A stretch of DNA of 18,029 bases from Candidatus Caenarcanales bacterium (GTDB taxonomy: Bacteria; Cyanobacteriota; Vampirovibrionia; Caenarcaniphilales; Caenarcanaceae), in contig CANLFK010000020.1 in the NCBI GenBank assembly GCA_947489925.1, positions 1 through 18,029 of the forward strand. Reading direction: 5' to 3'. Shown here piece by piece: positions 15,143-18,029 of the stretch. The notes beneath the pieces are model-generated. The model did not search any database. It was not told the DNA's origin and saw nothing but the letters and a program-made list of their open reading frames with translations. The position numbers and the translations under genes are program-made. How positions within the stretch are numbered: the stretch's first letter is position 1; every line of letters begins with the position of its first letter.

Positions 15143-15995
15143 TTAAAGGTGCTAATTGCAATGAAAACATTTGCCCCTCTTGTTTAATTGGCGGAGTCTG
15201 GTCTGGCTTGCCAAAATCAACAGTCGCTCCTAAAACATGTTGCAATAATTTACGGGCATTTTCTGGATGTTGCAATTCCCGTCCTTTTAACTTAACAACT
15301 ACTCTTACTTTACAGCCTTCTTCTAACCAACCACAAGCCTGTTTTTCTTTAATTTGCAAATCATGTATATCAATTCTGGCTGTCAATTTCAATTCTTTCA
15401 TCAAAGACTGAGACTTACTTTTTTTCTTTTTTTCTTTTTCTTCTTTTTCTTTTTCAAATTTGAATTTTCCATAATCCATAATCTTGGCAACTGGCGGAGT
15501 CTGAACACCAATGACAACCAAATCTAAATCTTCAGCTTTAGCTCTTTCAAGGGCTTCTCTCGTTGAAATTATGCCAAGTTGCTCACCACTTGATGAAATT
15601 AAGCGAACTTCTTTGGCTCTAATCCCTTCATTTAACAATGACTGACTGGCTAAAGCCGCTTGATTATTAGGAGCATTCCGACTATTAGGGGCTGGTGCTG
15701 TTGTCTGAGGTGGTCTTGCACCCATCGAAGCTTGTGATGGAGGTCTAGCTACACTAGAAGATGATCCAGCTGGATTATAAGGTCTGGGCGAATTTCCTTG
15801 ATAGGGCGGTCTAGCACCTGCTGGTCTTGGGGCTTGATTATTAGGATTATAAGGACGAGGATTATTTCCCTGATAACCACTAGCTGGTCTTGGGGCATTA
15901 GGATTAGGATTTTGCCCAGCTGGTCTAGGAGTAAAGTTTGAATTAGGATTATTTGGTCTTGGATTTGAATTCTGAGGATTTTGAGGTTGAGACAT
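15129..15995 (-). CDS. infC: Translation initiation factor IF-3 with long Pro/Asn/Arg-rich N-terminal extension
   Basis: IF-3 binds the 30S subunit, blocks 50S joining and proofreads start-codon/initiator-tRNA pairing. The core runs from LNEGIRAKEVRLI (~121) through VAKIMDYGKFKFEKEKEEK, KELKLTARIDIHDLQIK, the C-domain LEEGCKVRVVVKLKGRE and QMFSLQLAPL. The first ~115 residues are low complexity, with PRP at about 12, 23, 35, 46, 56 and 70 and further RPP units. I start the gene at ATG 15993-15995. The frame is open further upstream to 16172, but that stretch crosses tRNA-Leu on the same strand and would translate the tRNA, so it is not coding. The leader is pyrimidine-rich (CCTTTTTTTATTTTTCT before ATG) with no Shine-Dalgarno sequence. 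The gene is not beside rpmI/rplT, its usual neighbours. Confidence 0.93.
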   Translation of the reverse strand: MSQPQNPQNSNPRPNNPNSNFTPRPAGQNPNPNAPRPASGYQGNNPRPYNPNNQAPRPAGARPPYQGNSPRPYNPAGSSSSVARPPSQASMGARPPQTTAPAPNSRNAPNNQAALASQSLLNEGIRAKEVRLISSSGEQLGIISTREALERAKAEDLDLVVIGVQTPPVAKIMDYGKFKFEKEKEEKEKKKKSKSQSLMKELKLTARIDIHDLQIKEKQACGWLEEGCKVRVVVKLKGRELQHPENARKLLQHVLGATVDFGKPDQTPPIKQEGQMFSLQLAPLNAKK

Positions 15996-16037
15996 AGAAA
16001 AATAAAAAAAGGAGACTGAGAAAGTTGATTTTTGAAT

Positions 16038-16121
16038 TACCAAAGATGGGATTTGAACCCACATAAGCTTAAGCTTACTACATTCTGAGTGTAGCGTGTC
16101 TACCAATTCCACCACTTCGGC
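16038..16121 (-). tRNA. tRNA-Leu (anticodon CAG)
   Basis: On the minus strand the acceptor GCCGAAG pairs with CTTTGGT (one G-U closing pair). The D arm is followed by the anticodon stem CTACA/TGTAG around loop CTCAGAA (anticodon CAG; + strand 16085-16087). A long variable arm (TAAGCTTAAGCTTA region), typical of class II tRNAs, precedes the T arm with TTCAAAT. CCA is not encoded, unlike the tRNA-Asp in this window. It ends 42 bp before the infC start and probably shares its transcript. Confidence 0.95.
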
Positions 16122-16143
16122 TTTTTTATTCAATTTAGAATTT

Positions 16144-16172
16144 AATATACCCTTTAAAGTAATCTTTGCCAA
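16144..16172 (-). promoter_or_regulatory. Sigma70-type promoter for tRNA-Leu-infC-pdxA
   Basis: On the minus strand TTGGCA (16167-16172) and TATATT (16144-16149) are separated by exactly 17 bp. The predicted start near 16137 gives a short leader before the tRNA. Spacing and both hexamers fit a strong stable-RNA promoter. Confidence 0.6.
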
Positions 16173-16202
16173 GTTTTGACATTATAATTAAGAAACTTAC
16201 AT

Positions 16203-16231
16203 TTGATTATGTTCATTAATTGAGTTAAGAT
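16203..16231 (+). promoter_or_regulatory. Putative promoter for panD and the GST-like gene
   Basis: TTGATT (16203-16208) and TAAGAT (16226-16231) are 17 bp apart, giving a predicted start about 25 bp before the panD ATG. It is back-to-back with the tRNA-Leu promoter. Hexamer quality is moderate. Confidence 0.4.
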
Positions 16232-16263
16232 AAAAATAAAATTTAAGCTTCAATTTTCAAAGT

Positions 16264-16626
16264 ATGCTCAAAACTTTCTGCTATTCAAAAATTCATAGAG
16301 CCACCATTAAGTCGGTTGATTTAAATTATGAAGGCAGTATCACTATCGATGAAGAATTGCTTCAGAAAGCTGATATTCAGCCATATGAACAAGTCCATAT
16401 CTTAAACATAAATAATGGAAATCGGTTTATAACTTATACTATACCGACTGAGCGAAATAGCGGTATTATACAAGTTAATGGAGCAGCGGCTCACTTGTGT
16501 CAAGCTAATGATTTAATAATAATTATCAGTTATTGTCAAATTAATATTTCTGAAATAAGCCCAGATTTTTTATTTCAGCCGAAAGTTGTCTTAGTTGATC
16601 AAAATAATAAAATTGTTAAATCTTGA
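16264..16626 (+). CDS. panD: Aspartate 1-decarboxylase (pyruvoyl enzyme precursor)
   Basis: PanD makes beta-alanine from aspartate for pantothenate and CoA synthesis. 120 residues, normal length. The self-cleavage site Gly24-Ser25 in YEGSITID is at the canonical position and would yield the N-terminal pyruvoyl group on the alpha chain. SKIHRATI contains Lys9, His11 and Arg12, family active-site or processing residues; the NNGNRFITYTIPTERNSG and VNGAAAHL stretches complete the barrel. The C-terminus is a little shorter than in E. coli. It leads a two-gene unit with the GST-like gene 18 bp downstream. Confidence 0.96.
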   Translation: MLKTFCYSKIHRATIKSVDLNYEGSITIDEELLQKADIQPYEQVHILNINNGNRFITYTIPTERNSGIIQVNGAAAHLCQANDLIIIISYCQINISEISPDFLFQPKVVLVDQNNKIVKS

Positions 16627-16644
16627 GAGAGCCTAAATAAATTC

Positions 16645-17586
16645 ATGAATAAAATAGACTTAAATATTTCACAAATCAAAACAAAAGACATTGATGGATC
16701 GGATATTGATTTGACAAGCATTAAATTGAATTTAAAATATCCGACTAATTATTTTAATTTGCAAATCAGTGAGCTTTGTCCTTACTCGCTTAAGGCTCAA
16801 TTAGCTTTAGCTTATAAAAATTTGTATTACAAAGATATGGAGTTTTCGACAAATTGGATAATACCGTCTAATAGTCAATTCTTAAAAAGATTGGAAAGAA
16901 AAACTGGCTCTCTTACATTGCCACAATTAAAAATACAATATAAACAAGGTATAGAAGAAACTTGGCTGGCTGATTCAACCACGATTATGAAATTTTTAGA
17001 TGGCATTTATCCAGCTAATTCTTTATTTTGGGAAGAAGAAAATGCAAATGGTCATTATTACCGAGACATTTTAATAATGGAGGATTGGATTGATGAAGCT
17101 TTTAAGCGACCTTTTTTGACTCTTTTATTTTTGAATACAAATAATTTAAAAAAAGCTACCGCAAAATGGCTAAAAGATGAAAAGAGCTTAATTATTAAAG
17201 CTAGGCTTGAATTACTGAAAATAAAAAAAATTGCTGAGATTTCATCTGATTTTCCTTCCAAACAAAAAAGTCTGACTACCGCTTATAAACGATTTGATGA
17301 TGATTTACTGCCAATTGTTTCAGACCGCATCGAAGAAAATTATAAAAAAGGGCAAGCATTTTTGTTTGGTAATGAAATTTGTGCGGCAGATTTAGGTTTA
17401 TATTCATTCCTGAAAGTTTTATTGCAATTGGAAGAATCTAATTTAATTAGTCGCAGAGCTGTTTTACTAAAATATATTGATTTGATCGAGGATTTAAATA
17501 TTAATGATAATTTGGGTAGCAATTCTAAGAAAAATTTAAACCGCCAGAAAGTAACTTTGATTGGTAAAGATGAAGAGAATGATTAA
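16645..17586 (+). CDS. Glutathione S-transferase-like protein
   Basis: 313 residues. About 35 leading residues precede a thioredoxin-fold domain with YFNLQISELCPYSLKAQLAL, where Cys-Pro-Tyr-Ser sits at the catalytic site as in CPYS-type GSTs and glutaredoxin-like proteins. The cis-proline segment SLTLPQLKI and the conserved acidic SxTIMKFLD helix follow. The C-terminal part is all-helical, as in GSTs, with FLFGNEICAADLGLYSFLKVL matching the N-capping box region (FxxGxxxxxADxxL). It is longer than a typical ~210-residue GST, with an extra N-terminus and a charged C-terminal tail (KKNLNRQKVTLIGKDEEND). The substrate is unknown, and glutathione use is not shown by sequence alone. It probably shares a transcript with panD. 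Confidence 0.8.
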   Translation: MNKIDLNISQIKTKDIDGSDIDLTSIKLNLKYPTNYFNLQISELCPYSLKAQLALAYKNLYYKDMEFSTNWIIPSNSQFLKRLERKTGSLTLPQLKIQYKQGIEETWLADSTTIMKFLDGIYPANSLFWEEENANGHYYRDILIMEDWIDEAFKRPFLTLLFLNTNNLKKATAKWLKDEKSLIIKARLELLKIKKIAEISSDFPSKQKSLTTAYKRFDDDLLPIVSDRIEENYKKGQAFLFGNEICAADLGLYSFLKVLLQLEESNLISRRAVLLKYIDLIEDLNINDNLGSNSKKNLNRQKVTLIGKDEEND

Positions 17587-17622
17587 TGTAAAATTTTTTG
17601 ACTTTGTATTTAAAAAAAATTT

Positions 17623-17682
17623 ATAAAAGCAAAATATATTAATTTATATACTGATTTCGGTTTTAAAATGCTTTATAGTTAG
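17623..17682 (+). pseudogene. Second 5' scrap of an Rpn-family nuclease transposase
   Basis: The frame reads IKAKYINLYTDFGFKMLYS and stops at TAG 17680-17682. It matches the same Rpn N-terminal signature and nearly the same DNA as 693-735; the start ATG has become ATA. The rest of the ~300-codon gene is missing. The unknown ORF that follows continues in the same frame after the stop. Confidence 0.55.
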
Positions 17683-18029
17683 AAATTATTTGCATTTAAT
17701 AAGCTTAAATTTGAATCGTTAGTTCGAGTTCAAACTTCAAGCGACATTCCTGTCGATACTTACCGGTTTGATTTGTCAGATGATATTTTAATTATTATGA
17801 TGGGCAAGGACTTTAGACGCTTGTGGGACTATAGCCGTGAAGAAAAAGATAAGGCACCGTATTTGACGATGTCTGTTTATAAAGATTGCATCCTTGCTGC
17901 ACTGGATTTCATCGTTAAGAATCAAGACGAATCAGATAATATTAAATGGGCCAGAGCACTCAAGGTTAAATTATCTACTCTAGGTAGAAGCATCGGAGAA
18001 GACTCCGATTTTAATGATCTCAATACATT
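17683..18029 (+). CDS. Partial ORF of unknown function, more G+C-rich than surroundings (3' end outside window)
   Basis: The frame is open from 17683 to the window end. The first in-frame ATG is at 17797 (MMGKDFRRLWDYSREEKD); a TTG at 17773 is the only earlier alternative. The visible protein is mixed charge without TM segments, with a helix-rich stretch YLTMSVYKDCILAALDFIVK followed by WARALKVKLSTLGRSIG. I recognise no family. Two 60-base lines within it (17821 and 17941) each have 24 G/C, clearly more than in the central genes (12 of 60 in line 13381). This and the Rpn scrap directly upstream suggest acquired DNA. Residues encoded before 17797 still look protein-like (LVRVQTSSDIPVDTYRFDLS), so the true gene may have been longer and truncated at its 5' end. 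Confidence 0.5.

Noticed and set aside
15700..15990. Repeated TTGGTCTAGG-like units as a tandem repeat or CRISPR
   Set aside because: These are codons of the PRP-rich IF-3 extension, irregular in spacing and sequence; no repeat-spacer structure exists anywhere in the window.
15996..16172. N-terminal extension of infC up to an ATG at 16172
   Set aside because: It would translate tRNA-Leu on the same strand; the ATG at 15995 directly precedes a plausible MSQPQNP start.
17590..17624. AAATTTTTT/AAAAAAATTT stem as a terminator after the GST-like gene
   Set aside because: The stem is purely A-T in an AT-rich background; too weak to call.

Overview
This is an AT-rich bacterial window (most 60-base lines are roughly 20-40% G+C) holding a core-metabolism backbone with accessory or decayed DNA at both ends and in the middle. 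Several traits point to a non-photosynthetic cyanobacterial relative (Vampirovibrionia/'Melainabacteria') or a similar AT-rich lineage. GlyQ (glycyl-tRNA synthetase alpha) stands without an adjacent glyS. An Mrp/ApbC protein lacks the usual CxxC pair. IF-3 has a long Pro/Asn/Arg-rich N-terminus, and an ABC1/UbiB kinase is present. Almost none of the start codons is preceded by a clear Shine-Dalgarno sequence. The assignment is inference; no marker here is decisive.

Layout. 1-1125: the C-terminal end of a DNA-methyltransferase/Mrr-like fusion with an Ig/PKD-like tail, a scrap of an Rpn-type PD-(D/E)XK transposase, and a hicB antitoxin overlapping a truncated hicA toxin. 1191-3009: glyQ, tRNA-Asp(GTC) and a thymidylate-kinase-like protein with an N-terminal membrane anchor. 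3006-5384 (minus): a yceI - endonuclease III - mrp operon. 5495-9100: a second accessory block with the first 38 codons of a C5-cytosine methyltransferase, an AAA ATPase gene split by a 290-bp element with 14-bp terminal inverted repeats, and an FBH1-like UvrD-family helicase with a C-terminal HTH. The broken ATPase lies between two copies of a 14-bp direct repeat.

9220-12082 (plus): a tight run of a coiled-coil protein, an ABC1/UbiB kinase and RsmI. 12107-13501 (minus): a large polytopic membrane protein of unknown function. 13612-14241: 5-formyl-THF cyclo-ligase, tail-to-tail with pdxA. 14225-16121 (minus): tRNA-Leu(CAG) - infC - pdxA, probably one transcript from a good sigma70-type promoter at 16144-16172. 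16264-17586 (plus): panD and a GST-like protein. 17587-end: a second Rpn scrap, then a partial, visibly more G+C-rich unknown ORF.

Functionally the backbone serves translation (GlyQ, two tRNAs, IF-3, RsmI), cofactors (PdxA for PLP, PanD for pantothenate/CoA, 5-FCL for folate, Mrp for Fe-S) and DNA repair (Nth). The accessory blocks look like remnants of defence and mobile DNA. I see no intact new multigene system. The best leads are the FBH1-like helicase beside the decayed ATPase/methyltransferase block, the small inverted-repeat element, and the paired Rpn scars near the window ends.
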